From Minisyncoccota bacterium (GTDB lineage: Bacteria > Patescibacteriota > Minisyncoccia > Phycocordibacterales > UBA9973): a stretch of DNA of 55,475 nucleotides. The notes below the pieces were generated by a model that was given only the letters and a program-made list of their open reading frames with translations, made no database searches and had not been told where the DNA came from. Shown here piece after piece: positions 23,279-30,511 of the stretch (position 1 is the first letter of the stretch; every line of letters starts with the position of its first letter). Position numbers and translations under genes: made by a program. The stretch spans positions 1 to 55,475 of the forward strand of contig JAGOTH010000004.1 in the NCBI GenBank assembly GCA_018061865.1, written 5' to 3'.

Positions 23279-23910
23279 TGGATGATTTTTTTAAAGATTT
23301 ATTCAGTAATTCATCCCACGCTTTTTTAATTTTTTGTGACGACCTCGAAGGTGTTTCAAAAAATCTTATAGAGTCTTTTGTAAAAGAATCAAAAGAAAAA
23401 AATTTTGTATTTAGACTTTTCTCTCCGGCTGATTCAGGAATTGATGAGGCAAGAGATTTCCGAACAATAACTAGAGAAAAAAGTGGAGAGCTTGAAGGTG
23501 GCACTGTCCACTTGTTCGTAATGCGAAGCCCTTCTTATCAAGTTTTTCATACACTACTCAAAGCAACTGAAGAGCCATCCGAAAATACGAAGTTGGTTTT
23601 TTTGGTGACTGATTTGGCCAAGATTCCAAGCACTTTCTTGTCACGAGTGAAAACTATCAGAATGAAGGGTGAAAAAAATGTAAAAGAACAGAAAAAAGGT
23701 AAATCAAAACTAAAAGAGGACAAAGACTCTGTTTATGGAAAAATATATTCCTCTGTTATGGATGAGATAGGAAATTTTAATAACAAAACTGACAAGTCCG
23801 TTCTTGTCTCAAAGATTAAAGCTCTGTCGTTTTTAAAGCAAAATTCAGCTTCAATAAAAATGATTGGTGAAAATTTGGAAATGAAAGAAGGCTTATCTGA
23901 AATCAAATAA
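23278..23910 (+). CDS. DNA polymerase III delta'-like clamp-loader protein
   Basis: 210-aa protein. The diagnostic part is FHTLLKATEEPSENTKLVFLVTDLAKIPSTFLSRVKTIRM (about residues 86-125), which matches the clamp-loader signature L-L-K-x-x-E-E-P ... sensor-1 region ... I-P-x-T-x-x-S-R. No Walker A is present, as expected for delta' (HolB), which is catalytically inert. The C-terminal collar domain is much reduced and lysine-rich compared with the 330-aa canonical protein. It is translationally coupled to mreB and followed 18 nt later by frr. Confidence 0.75.
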   Translation: MDDFFKDLFSNSSHAFLIFCDDLEGVSKNLIESFVKESKEKNFVFRLFSPADSGIDEARDFRTITREKSGELEGGTVHLFVMRSPSYQVFHTLLKATEEPSENTKLVFLVTDLAKIPSTFLSRVKTIRMKGEKNVKEQKKGKSKLKEDKDSVYGKIYSSVMDEIGNFNNKTDKSVLVSKIKALSFLKQNSASIKMIGENLEMKEGLSEIK

Positions 23911-23928
23911 TCTGATATCATATTTCTT

Positions 23929-24468
23929 ATGCAAATATTAGATGAATTTAAAACAGCTGGGTCTGGTATAAAAGACTGGCTTCAAAAAGAATATAGCTCT
24001 CTCCACACAGGAAGAGCGTCTCCTTCTATATTAGATGGAGTTACTGTTATGGCTTATGGTCAACCTTCCCCAATCCGAAATGTGGCTTCTATTTCTATTG
24101 AAGACGCAAAGACTTTGAGAATTGCTCCGTGGGATACTTCTATTATTAAAGACATAGAAAGAGCTATTCAGGCTGCAAACCTCGGCCCCTCACTTTCTCC
24201 TGATAGCGAAGGAATCAGAGTTATATTTCCGGCGCTAACAGAAGAGAATCGTGAGAAGCTTGTAAAAGTTCTAAAAGAAAAACTTGAAGACGGACGAATA
24301 AGTGTACGAAAAGAAAGAGAAGAAATAATGAACAAGATAAAAGATTCTGGAGTGAGCGAAGACGAATCTAAGCGAGCAAAAGATGAATTGCAAAAACTAG
24401 TTGATAAATTAAACGAAGAACTTGAATCTCTTTTTGAAAAGAAAGCGGAAGAAGTTCGAACAATATAA
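23929..24468 (+). CDS. frr: Ribosome recycling factor
   Basis: 179-aa protein that, with EF-G, splits post-termination ribosomes. GRASPSILDGVTVMAYG (about residues 28-44), ISIEDAKTLRIAPWD and the C-terminal DELQKLVDKLNEELESLFEKKAEEVRTI coiled coil are standard for RRF, and the length is normal. It sits between the delta'-like gene (18 nt) and rseP (6 nt). Confidence 0.97.
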   Translation: MQILDEFKTAGSGIKDWLQKEYSSLHTGRASPSILDGVTVMAYGQPSPIRNVASISIEDAKTLRIAPWDTSIIKDIERAIQAANLGPSLSPDSEGIRVIFPALTEENREKLVKVLKEKLEDGRISVRKEREEIMNKIKDSGVSEDESKRAKDELQKLVDKLNEELESLFEKKAEEVRTI

Positions 24469-24474
24469 TTTTTT

Positions 24475-25572
24475 ATGGGAGCTCTCATCTTTATTTTAAT
24501 ATTGATTGTTCTTGTTTTGGCTCATGAATGGGGTCATTACATTACCGCCATTAAGTATGGTGTAAAAGTTATGGAGTTCGGTTTTGGATTTCCACCAAGA
24601 GCAAAAGTTCTCGGTAAAAAGGGAGATACAGAATTTACTCTAAACTGGATTCCTTTTGGAGGATTCGTTCGAATCTTTGGAGAAGATCCAAATGACAAAC
24701 TCGAAGAAGGGGAAGACAAAAAGCGGGCTTTCTACAATCAGTCACACAAAAGACAGATTATAGTTCTCTCTGCTGGAGTGGCTTGTAACTTCTTGCTTGC
24801 AATACTACTTTTCACTGGAGCTTTTTCTATGGGGGTCCCTGTTGTAAAAGAAAATCTTCCAGCTGGATATGATGCCAAAGAAGAACTGACAATCACAGGG
24901 GTTGAAGGAGAAAGCGTTGCCGAAATTTCTGGTGTTTTAGCGGGCGACAGAATCGTTTCTATTTTTAATGAAAAAACTGGAATCCTTATTTCGGAACCAA
25001 GCACTGAAGAGTTCTTGAGTGTTGTCAGAAGTAGCGAAGACGAAAATCTATCTCTTGGTTTGGAAAGAAAAGGAAAAGAAATGTTCGTAGATGTCACACC
25101 GAAGGTTGGAGAAGAAGGATTGCCGAGAATTGGGGTTTCTCTTGAAGAACTTTCTATTCTAAAACTTCCAGTTCATAAAGCATTTATTTATTCTGTTGGA
25201 AGTTCAATCAGAATTACTGGAGATATAACTTTGGCAATTGCTAATTTAATTGGAGATGCGGTAACTGGAAAAGGAAGTCTGGAAGGGCTTAGTGGTCCTG
25301 TGGGAATTGCCAATGCAACAGGGGAGGCTTCAAGTCTTGGATTCTCTTATATTCTTATTCTGGCGGCGATTCTTTCTTTAAACTTGGCGATTGTAAACCT
25401 ACTTCCTTTCCCAGCTCTTGACGGAGGAAGAATTGTCATTGCCTTGTTCGAAGGAACATTTAGAAAGAAAGCTCATCCAGGTATTGTCCAAACCGCCAAC
25501 ACAGTAGGATTCTTTCTTCTAATTGGACTTATGATTTTGATCACTTGGCACGATATAAAAGTCCTTTTTTAA
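24475..25572 (+). CDS. rseP: Site-2 protease family zinc metalloprotease RseP
   Basis: 365-aa intramembrane protease of family M50. The zinc motif HEWGH is in the first helix (LVLAHEWGHYITAIKYGV, about residues 14-31), and the second metal/active-site motif is NLLPFPALDGGRIV (about 311-324). A PDZ-like domain (about 115-215) with VAEISGVLAGDRIVSI lies between. Four membrane helices are visible. The substrate is unknown: no anti-sigma factor is in the window. It is the last gene of the mreB-delta'-frr-rseP run, followed by a terminator at 25587. Confidence 0.95.
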   Translation: MGALIFILILIVLVLAHEWGHYITAIKYGVKVMEFGFGFPPRAKVLGKKGDTEFTLNWIPFGGFVRIFGEDPNDKLEEGEDKKRAFYNQSHKRQIIVLSAGVACNFLLAILLFTGAFSMGVPVVKENLPAGYDAKEELTITGVEGESVAEISGVLAGDRIVSIFNEKTGILISEPSTEEFLSVVRSSEDENLSLGLERKGKEMFVDVTPKVGEEGLPRIGVSLEELSILKLPVHKAFIYSVGSSIRITGDITLAIANLIGDAVTGKGSLEGLSGPVGIANATGEASSLGFSYILILAAILSLNLAIVNLLPFPALDGGRIVIALFEGTFRKKAHPGIVQTANTVGFFLLIGLMILITWHDIKVLF

Positions 25573-25586
25573 AGACATAAAGCTCA

Positions 25587-25616
25587 AAAAACTCCTTAAA
25601 TTTAAGGGGTTTTTTG
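25587..25616 (+). terminator. Intrinsic terminator after rseP
   Basis: CTCCTTAAA/TTTAAGGGG stem with T6 run. Confidence 0.8.
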
Positions 25617-25617
25617 A

Positions 25618-25646
25618 TTGACAAAAACTAAAATGTGTGATACTAT
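25618..25646 (+). promoter_or_regulatory. Promoter of 25730 gene with structured leader
   Basis: TTGACA at 25618-25623, 17-nt spacer, TGA-TACTAT with -10 at 25641-25646. The leader to 25729 has two hairpins, CTGA/TCAG (near 25657-25670) and GAAGG/CCTTC (near 25681-25697). Confidence 0.75.
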
Positions 25647-25729
25647 AGTAGAGTAGCTGAGTTATTCAGTACCGTATATGAAGGGTCGTAACCTTCAATA
25701 AATGTTTTTAAAAATTAAATATTGTCGTT

Positions 25730-26047
25730 ATGGCATTAAAACTACCGACTCTTCAGAGTCAAATTATTGATGGACCAGCAAAGTTCGATTTTGTTATGAG
25801 CGCAGCTGATGGGAAAATTGTCGAGATCACATTTCAAAACCCGGCATCTTCCTTAAAAGGATCTATGGCATTTAAAATTAATCCAAAAATTAATGTAAGA
25901 TTTTTGGGGTTAAATGCTGAAGATGGGTCACATGATTCGTGGTTTGGAGAATTCCTTGTAATTGCGGGTAAAGGTTACGAAACCGAAACTCGTAAGTATT
26001 ATTACAATACAAAAACAAGGAAGGGGCATATTGTCTCAAAATTTTAA
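25730..26047 (+). CDS. Hypothetical small beta-rich protein
   Basis: 105-aa protein without a recognised family. The alternating pattern (FDFVMSAADGKIVEITF, GSMAFKINPKINVRFLG, WFGEFLVIAGKGYETETRKYYYN) predicts a single beta-domain. There is no signal peptide. Its strong promoter, roughly 75-nt leader with two hairpins and dedicated terminator suggest a well-expressed single gene. It lies between rseP and the sigma-like gene. Confidence 0.7.
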   Translation: MALKLPTLQSQIIDGPAKFDFVMSAADGKIVEITFQNPASSLKGSMAFKINPKINVRFLGLNAEDGSHDSWFGEFLVIAGKGYETETRKYYYNTKTRKGHIVSKF

Positions 26048-26067
26048 TTTTTTATCATTTGTTGTAT

Positions 26068-26098
26068 AAGCCCGGGATTTAATTCCGGGCTTTTTTTA
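26068..26098 (+). terminator. Intrinsic terminator after 25730 gene
   Basis: AAGCCCGGGA/TCCGGGCTT stem with T7 run. Confidence 0.92.
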
Positions 26099-26153
26099 TT
26101 TTTCATAAAAAACTCCTTGTCCTGAGTTTCGTTATTTTCTTATAAAAAATCCT

Positions 26154-26243
26154 TCCTCACTCTTTAAAAACCTAGGGAGGCTGACGAGCCGAGCTCGAGG
26201 AATTCGTTGGTGGACGAATATTCGTGTTTTTAAAGAGTGAGGA
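26154..26243. repeat. 90-bp element with 18-bp perfect inverted repeat and two inner hairpins
   Basis: TCCTCACTCTTTAAAAAC at 26154-26171 is exactly complementary to 26226-26243. The 54-bp interior can form CGAG/CTCG and ATTCGT/ACGAAT hairpins, giving a three-way-junction shape. An outer 7-bp pair, TGAGTTT/AAACTCA, brackets it (26123-26129 and 26246-26252). It fills the 319-bp gene-free gap 26048-26366 together with the promoter at 26256. It is more GC-rich than its surroundings inside the loop. It may be a structured RNA, a mobile palindrome or a protein-binding cruciform. Confidence 0.75.
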
Positions 26244-26255
26244 TAAAACTCACAT

Positions 26256-26283
26256 TTGACAAATAAATTAAGTCTGATATGCT
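26256..26283 (+). promoter_or_regulatory. Promoter of sigma/HARE-HTH gene
   Basis: TTGACA at 26256-26261, 16-nt spacer, TGA-TATGCT with -10 at 26278-26283. The leader of about 75 nt contains CTCGCGCGGGAG, a partial hairpin, and a repeated TCGCGC. Confidence 0.7.
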
Positions 26284-26366
26284 GTATCTTAAGGAAATAA
26301 CAATCTTTTTTCTCGCGCGGGAGAACTTAAAGATTCAAAATAGTAATCGCGCAAAAGTCGACAAAT

Positions 26367-27398
26367 ATGTCAGTTAAAACAAGTCAAAAACCAAAACAAG
26401 TTACGAAGAAGATACTTTCTCCTTTACAAGACAGAGCTTTTGAAGTTGTTGTTTGTAGATTCGGTTTGGGAGAGAAAGAGGAAAGAGAAACACTAGAATC
26501 TATTGGAGAGAGATATGGAATAACTAGAGAGCGAGTTCGACAAATCGAAAACGCGGCTCTTCAGTCAATCAGAAAATCAGACGAATTCAAGAGTTTCGAA
26601 TCTTTCTTTGAAGAGATTAAGAATGTAATCAGAGGACTTGGAAGTGTTATCACTGAAGATGAACTTCTAGAAGAACTTGCAAAAGATAAGTCTTCACAAA
26701 ACCACTTTCTATTTTATTTAGTTCTTTCTGACTTGTTCAACAAGGAAAAAGAAGATGAACATTTTCGATCTCGTTGGCATGTAGATTCTGATGTTTACAG
26801 CAAAGTTCACAACGGACTTTCAAAGTTCTACGATTCTCTTGGAGATGATGAACTAATTCCAGAAGCTGAATTTGTTGATAAGTTCCTTACACACCTAAAA
26901 GATTTAAACCAAGACTTGAAAGACCGAGAGGTTGTAAAGAGATGGCTTAATATTTCAAAAAAGATTGGACAAAATCCACTTAAAGAATACGGAAAAGCTG
27001 ATACTTCAGGTGTTAAGGTTAGAGGAGTAAAGGACTATGCTTTTCTTGTTATGAGAAAGCACGGAAACCCAATGCATTTTCGTGAAGTAGCAAAGTCTGT
27101 TGCAGATATATTCGGAAAGAAGGCTCATGTTGCAACTATCCACAATGAACTAATAAAAGACAGCCGATTTGTTTTGGTTGGAAGAGGTTATTACGCCCTA
27201 AAAGAATGGGGATACGAACCAGGAGCTGCAAGAGAGGTTATAAAAAAGATTCTTAAACTCTCAGGACCACTATCAAAAGAAGAAGTTGTTGAGAAAGTTA
27301 TGAAAGAAAGATTTTTGAAGAAAAATACAATTCTAGTAAATCTTCAAAACGCAAAATACTTCAAGAAAAATAAACAAGGTCTATATACACCAGTATAA
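26367..27398 (+). CDS. Sigma-70 region 4-like / HARE-HTH fusion protein
   Basis: 343-aa DNA-binding protein. Residues about 15-75 carry a sigma-70 region 4 helix-turn-helix: VVCRFGLGEKEERETLESIGERYGITRERVRQIENAAL, the -35-recognition fold with its RERVRQIE helix. There is no region 2. A charged helical middle follows, then DYAFLVMRKHGNPMHFREVA...GRGYYALKEWGY (about 220-280), a HARE-HTH domain as in the RNA polymerase delta subunit, and a second weaker winged-helix-like repeat at the C-terminus (about 283-343). It probably acts with RNA polymerase as a transcription factor. It is monocistronic with a strong promoter and terminator. Confidence 0.8.
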   Translation: MSVKTSQKPKQVTKKILSPLQDRAFEVVVCRFGLGEKEERETLESIGERYGITRERVRQIENAALQSIRKSDEFKSFESFFEEIKNVIRGLGSVITEDELLEELAKDKSSQNHFLFYLVLSDLFNKEKEDEHFRSRWHVDSDVYSKVHNGLSKFYDSLGDDELIPEAEFVDKFLTHLKDLNQDLKDREVVKRWLNISKKIGQNPLKEYGKADTSGVKVRGVKDYAFLVMRKHGNPMHFREVAKSVADIFGKKAHVATIHNELIKDSRFVLVGRGYYALKEWGYEPGAAREVIKKILKLSGPLSKEEVVEKVMKERFLKKNTILVNLQNAKYFKKNKQGLYTPV

Positions 27399-27406
27399 AT
27401 AAAAGA

Positions 27407-27430
27407 ACCCCCGAAAGGGGGTATTTTATT
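27407..27430 (+). terminator. Intrinsic terminator after sigma/HARE gene
   Basis: CCCCC-GAAA-GGGGG with TATTTTATTTT following. Confidence 0.85.
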
Positions 27431-27444
27431 TTCTGTCTTCTTGG

Positions 27445-27450
27445 TATAAT
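27445..27450 (+). promoter_or_regulatory. Extended -10 box before the GIY-YIG element
   Basis: TGG-TATAAT, 7 nt before ATGGAT (27458-27463), the outer copy of the target duplication. It would originally have driven the 27738 gene as a leaderless message and now also drives the inserted GIY-YIG gene. Confidence 0.7.
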
Positions 27451-27463
27451 TTATGTGATGGAT

Positions 27464-27737
27464 CACGTATGAAATCACTCATGTTTTACACATACATTTT
27501 AAAAAGTCTTAGAGATGGTAAACTGTATATAGGATACACGAATGACTTACGGAAACGTTTTAAACAGCACAACGAAGGACTATCGACTTATACAAAAGGA
27601 CGTGGACCATGGGAAATCATTTATTACGAAGCTTGTCTTAATGAAGACGATGCAAGGTCGAGAGAATTATACTTAAAAACAGGAGTAGGAAGACGATATA
27701 TAAACTCACGTTTAAAACGTTTTCTATTTCATACGTG
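27464..27737 (+). mobile_element. 274-bp GIY-YIG-encoding element with inverted repeats and 6-bp target duplication
   Basis: It is bounded by CACGTATGAAAT (27464-27475) and its exact reverse complement ATTTCATACGTG (27726-27737). Flanking direct repeats are ATGGAT at 27458-27463 and 27738-27743, the latter being the start of the next gene. Nothing but the GIY-YIG gene is inside. The termini match those of the two non-coding copies at 127-243 and 33064-33181, which suggests that this is the coding member of the family. No transposase of a known class is present. Confidence 0.8.
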
Positions 27738-27738
27738 A
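27469..27738 (+). CDS. Small GIY-YIG nuclease domain protein
   Basis: 89 aa (85 if ATG 27481 is used). GIY-YIG core: FYTYILKSLRDGKLYIGYTNDLRKRFKQHN (about residues 6-35) with Y-T-Y and Y-I-G-Y-T for GIY and YIG, the catalytic Arg in LRKRF, then EIIYYEACLNEDDARSRELYLKTG with the metal-binding Glu. It is related to the UPF0213/YhbQ-type single-domain proteins that are abundant in CPR genomes. Translation appears linked at both ends: a 4-codon ORF from ATG 27458 ends in TGA overlapping ATG 27469 (ATGA), and its own TGA overlaps ATG 27738 (TGATG). It fills the element 27464-27737. Confidence 0.92.
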   Translation: MKSLMFYTYILKSLRDGKLYIGYTNDLRKRFKQHNEGLSTYTKGRGPWEIIYYEACLNEDDARSRELYLKTGVGRRYINSRLKRFLFHT

Positions 27739-28226
27739 TGGATTTAAAGAAAGTTCCAATTATAATTTTTGCCGGATTCGGGTTTCTTTTTGCCTTTATC
27801 TTGTTATCTCTTTATGTGTTCAATCTAGGACCTACTGATGTAGACAAGCCAGAGGCAACAAATTATTTCGGAGGAATCTCTCCTTCACCTCTTGGGATTT
27901 GCGGGGTTAAAATGGATACACCAAAATCCGGCGCTGAAGTTGTTTTCCCAATTATCATTGCTGGATATGTTGGAGATTGTGGATGGGATGTTGACGGTGG
28001 TTACGCTGGGAGTTTCCAAATAATTGATGAATCAGGGCGAACAATAACTGGAGAGATTGCACTTAAGGTTGTTTCAGCCGGATTTGGAAAATTTAACTTC
28101 TCATTTGCTGTTACTCCACACCTGCTTCCTTCTGGGGATGAGGGATATATTCTTTTTAGAGATGCTGACATTGGAAATGGAGACAAGGAAGACAGAGAAT
28201 TTATTGTGCCTATAAAATTTAAATAA
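27738..28226 (+). CDS. Exported single-anchor protein with Ig-like/Gmad2-like domain
   Basis: 162 aa from ATG 27738. The N-terminal helix VPIIIFAGFGFLFAFILLSLYVF (residues 6-28) is a membrane anchor. A Pro/Ser linker follows, then a beta-sandwich-like domain with VKMDTPKSGAEVVFPIIIAGYVG, FQIIDESGRTITGEIAL and a strand pattern ending EFIVPIKF. This layout resembles Gmad2/immunoglobulin-like surface domains. The first six bases ATGGAT are the inner copy of the target duplication of the GIY-YIG element. Confidence 0.75.
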   Translation: MDLKKVPIIIFAGFGFLFAFILLSLYVFNLGPTDVDKPEATNYFGGISPSPLGICGVKMDTPKSGAEVVFPIIIAGYVGDCGWDVDGGYAGSFQIIDESGRTITGEIALKVVSAGFGKFNFSFAVTPHLLPSGDEGYILFRDADIGNGDKEDREFIVPIKFK

Positions 28227-28248
28227 TAAGATACAATATACATACGTG

Positions 28249-29487
28249 ATGGAAATATTTAATACTATAATTTTACTTCTGATAAATGTTTTAATAAAAA
28301 CTGCGCCGATTTGGGTACCGGTTGTTTTGACTGCCGTTGCATTTTCTTTTTGGGTCAAATACATAAGAAAAAATTTCATAAACAGTATCAAGTGGACCCT
28401 GCTTGAAATAAGAATTCCAAAAGAGATTATGAAGTCTCCAGCTGCGATGGAGTTGGCTCTAATTAATGCTTTTCAACAATCAGGAGGAGTTGGAACTTGG
28501 ATGGCCAAATGGTGGCTGGGAAAAGTGTTACTTTGGTTTTCTCTTGAACTTGTTTCAACGGGAGGAAATGTAAAATTTTTTGTGAGAATTCCATCTCAAT
28601 TTAAGGATATTGTTGAGACAAATATTTATGCTCAATATCCTACTGTAGAAATTGTTCCTCACGAAGTTGATTATGTGGACCAAATCCCTCCTTTTGAAAA
28701 AAATAATAATTGGAATTTGTGGGGATGTAATTTTGTTCTAACAAAAGATGATCCATTGCCAATTAAAACTTATATAGACTTTGGCCTAGATAAAGCAGTT
28801 GGATCTGAAGAAGAAGAAAAGATTGACCCAATGTCGTCCATTATTGAGACTCTAGCCTCTATGAAAGCAGGAGAGCATATGTGGATACAAATAATGATTC
28901 GGTCTGTCCCAGAGCGATACACGGCCCCAGGACACTGGTTTAAGAAGAGAAGCTGGCAAGATCTCGGAAAAGAAATGGTTAAGAAAATAATTGAAGATAA
29001 CGGGGGTAAAGATGGAACAGGGAAAGCTTTGAAAGATTATTCAAAACTAACAGATGGACAAAAGGATATAGTAAAAGCTATTGAGAGAAGCATTTCAAAG
29101 CCTGGATTTGATGCTGGAATTAGGGTTCTATATCTTGGAGAGGGAGAAGCTTTTAAGGGTATGAACATAACAACAATAACCGGACTTTATAAATCTTTTG
29201 GAATTGGACATTTGAATGGTTTCAAGCCGACAAATATCCCTGCTTTTGATTATGATTGGCAAGATTATACGAAGAATCGAGCTTTTAATAGAAAGAAAGA
29301 CTTGTTCCAAGCTTACAAGTTGAGATCTTACTTTTACCCACCATATGATGAGAAAAATAAACCTTTTGTTCTAAACAGTGAAGAGCTTGCTACGATCTAT
29401 CACTTCCCAGGAAGAGTTGTCTCAGCTCCATCTTTTGAGAGAATCGATTCAACCAAGTCTCAGCCTCCAGCAAATCTGCCAATATAA
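28249..29487 (+). CDS. Conserved membrane protein of unknown function
   Basis: 412 aa from ATG 28249. One or two N-terminal helices (NTIILLLINVLIKTAPIWVPVVLTAVAFSFWV, residues 4-35) are followed by a large cytoplasmic domain with KWTLLEIRIPKEIMKSPAAMELALINAF. It ends with PFVLNSEELATIYHFPGRVVSAPSFER. A terminal N-x-E-E-L-A-T-L/I-x-H-F-P motif is familiar from proteins linked to VirB4/TraC-like ATPases in CPR genomes, so a role in a secretion or pilus system is possible but unproven. CATACGTGATGGA around its start matches the end of the mobile-element repeat and may be a footprint. Confidence 0.7.
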   Translation: MEIFNTIILLLINVLIKTAPIWVPVVLTAVAFSFWVKYIRKNFINSIKWTLLEIRIPKEIMKSPAAMELALINAFQQSGGVGTWMAKWWLGKVLLWFSLELVSTGGNVKFFVRIPSQFKDIVETNIYAQYPTVEIVPHEVDYVDQIPPFEKNNNWNLWGCNFVLTKDDPLPIKTYIDFGLDKAVGSEEEEKIDPMSSIIETLASMKAGEHMWIQIMIRSVPERYTAPGHWFKKRSWQDLGKEMVKKIIEDNGGKDGTGKALKDYSKLTDGQKDIVKAIERSISKPGFDAGIRVLYLGEGEAFKGMNITTITGLYKSFGIGHLNGFKPTNIPAFDYDWQDYTKNRAFNRKKDLFQAYKLRSYFYPPYDEKNKPFVLNSEELATIYHFPGRVVSAPSFERIDSTKSQPPANLPI

Positions 29488-29490
29488 AAT

Positions 29491-30504
29491 ATGTTAGAAA
29501 ATCTTAATGATTTAAAAGAAAAAAATATAGACGACAGAGAAATCTACAATCTAAGAAAATCTTCTTCACCAAAACGAAGGAAGTTTTTTCTTTTTATTTT
29601 AGGAATTTTATTTATTTTTGCAGTTTTTTATTTTAGCACTCCTAAGATTACAAAATATCCAATCTCTGTTTCCTTTGAGTCTGGAGATAATTTGCGAGAC
29701 TTATCAGAGGAAATGGAGGCAAAGGGTGTGGTTCGTTCGGGAGAGGTGTTTGAAATAATGATTCACCTTGTTGGTAATGAAGAAAAAATTCAAGCGGGAG
29801 AGTATTATTTTGATCGTCCACATCTTTTGAGTGAGGTTTTGGATAGAGTAACATCTGGGAATTTTGGTGTTCCAATTTACAAAACAACTTTTCCGGAAGG
29901 ATTTAATCACTTTGAAATGAGTGAGATTATTTCAAATAAATTTGGAAGTGAAGTTGGTATGGAATTCTTGGATCTTTCAAAAGATAAAGAAGGGTATCTT
30001 TTTCCTGATACATATTTCATTCCTCAGAATTCTTCAGCTTCTTCTACAATAGAAAAAATGGAAAATAATTTTTCCAAAAAAACAGCAAAATTAAAACAAG
30101 ATGCGGAAAACTTAGGTTTTGATTGGGAGGAGATAATAGTTTTGGCTTCAATAATCGAAGAAGAGGCTAGTGGAAAAGGAGACAGGGAAATGATCTCAGG
30201 TATTCTACAAGAAAGACTTGATCGAGGAATAAAGCTTCAGGCTGACGCAACGGTTTTATATGGACTGACTTTGGCTGGAGAAGCTGGAGGATTTGATAGT
30301 AGTTTCAAGAGCGAATATAATACTTATCTAAATTATGGGCTTCCTCCGAAGCCAATAACGAATCCTGGAATTTTATCAATAGAGGCTGCAATTAGACCAA
30401 AAGATTCTGATTACCTCTATTATCTGCACGATAAGGATGGAAATGTTTATTATGCGAAAACGTATGATGAGCACAGGAGGAATATAGATTTATACTTAAA
30501 ATAG
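29491..30504 (+). CDS. mltG: Endolytic transglycosylase MltG
   Basis: 337-aa inner-membrane enzyme that cuts nascent glycan strands. Cytoplasmic N-terminus of about 30 residues, transmembrane helix FFLFILGILFIFAVFYF (about 31-47), then a LysM-like subdomain (SVSFESGDNLRDLSEEMEAKGV) and the YceG catalytic domain. The catalytic Glu is in VLASIIEEEA (about 222-231). LQADATVLYGL and NTYLNYGLPPKPITNPG are family hallmarks. It lies 3 nt after the preceding membrane gene. Confidence 0.96.
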   Translation: MLENLNDLKEKNIDDREIYNLRKSSSPKRRKFFLFILGILFIFAVFYFSTPKITKYPISVSFESGDNLRDLSEEMEAKGVVRSGEVFEIMIHLVGNEEKIQAGEYYFDRPHLLSEVLDRVTSGNFGVPIYKTTFPEGFNHFEMSEIISNKFGSEVGMEFLDLSKDKEGYLFPDTYFIPQNSSASSTIEKMENNFSKKTAKLKQDAENLGFDWEEIIVLASIIEEEASGKGDREMISGILQERLDRGIKLQADATVLYGLTLAGEAGGFDSSFKSEYNTYLNYGLPPKPITNPGILSIEAAIRPKDSDYLYYLHDKDGNVYYAKTYDEHRRNIDLYLK

Positions 30505-30511
30505 TTACGGG

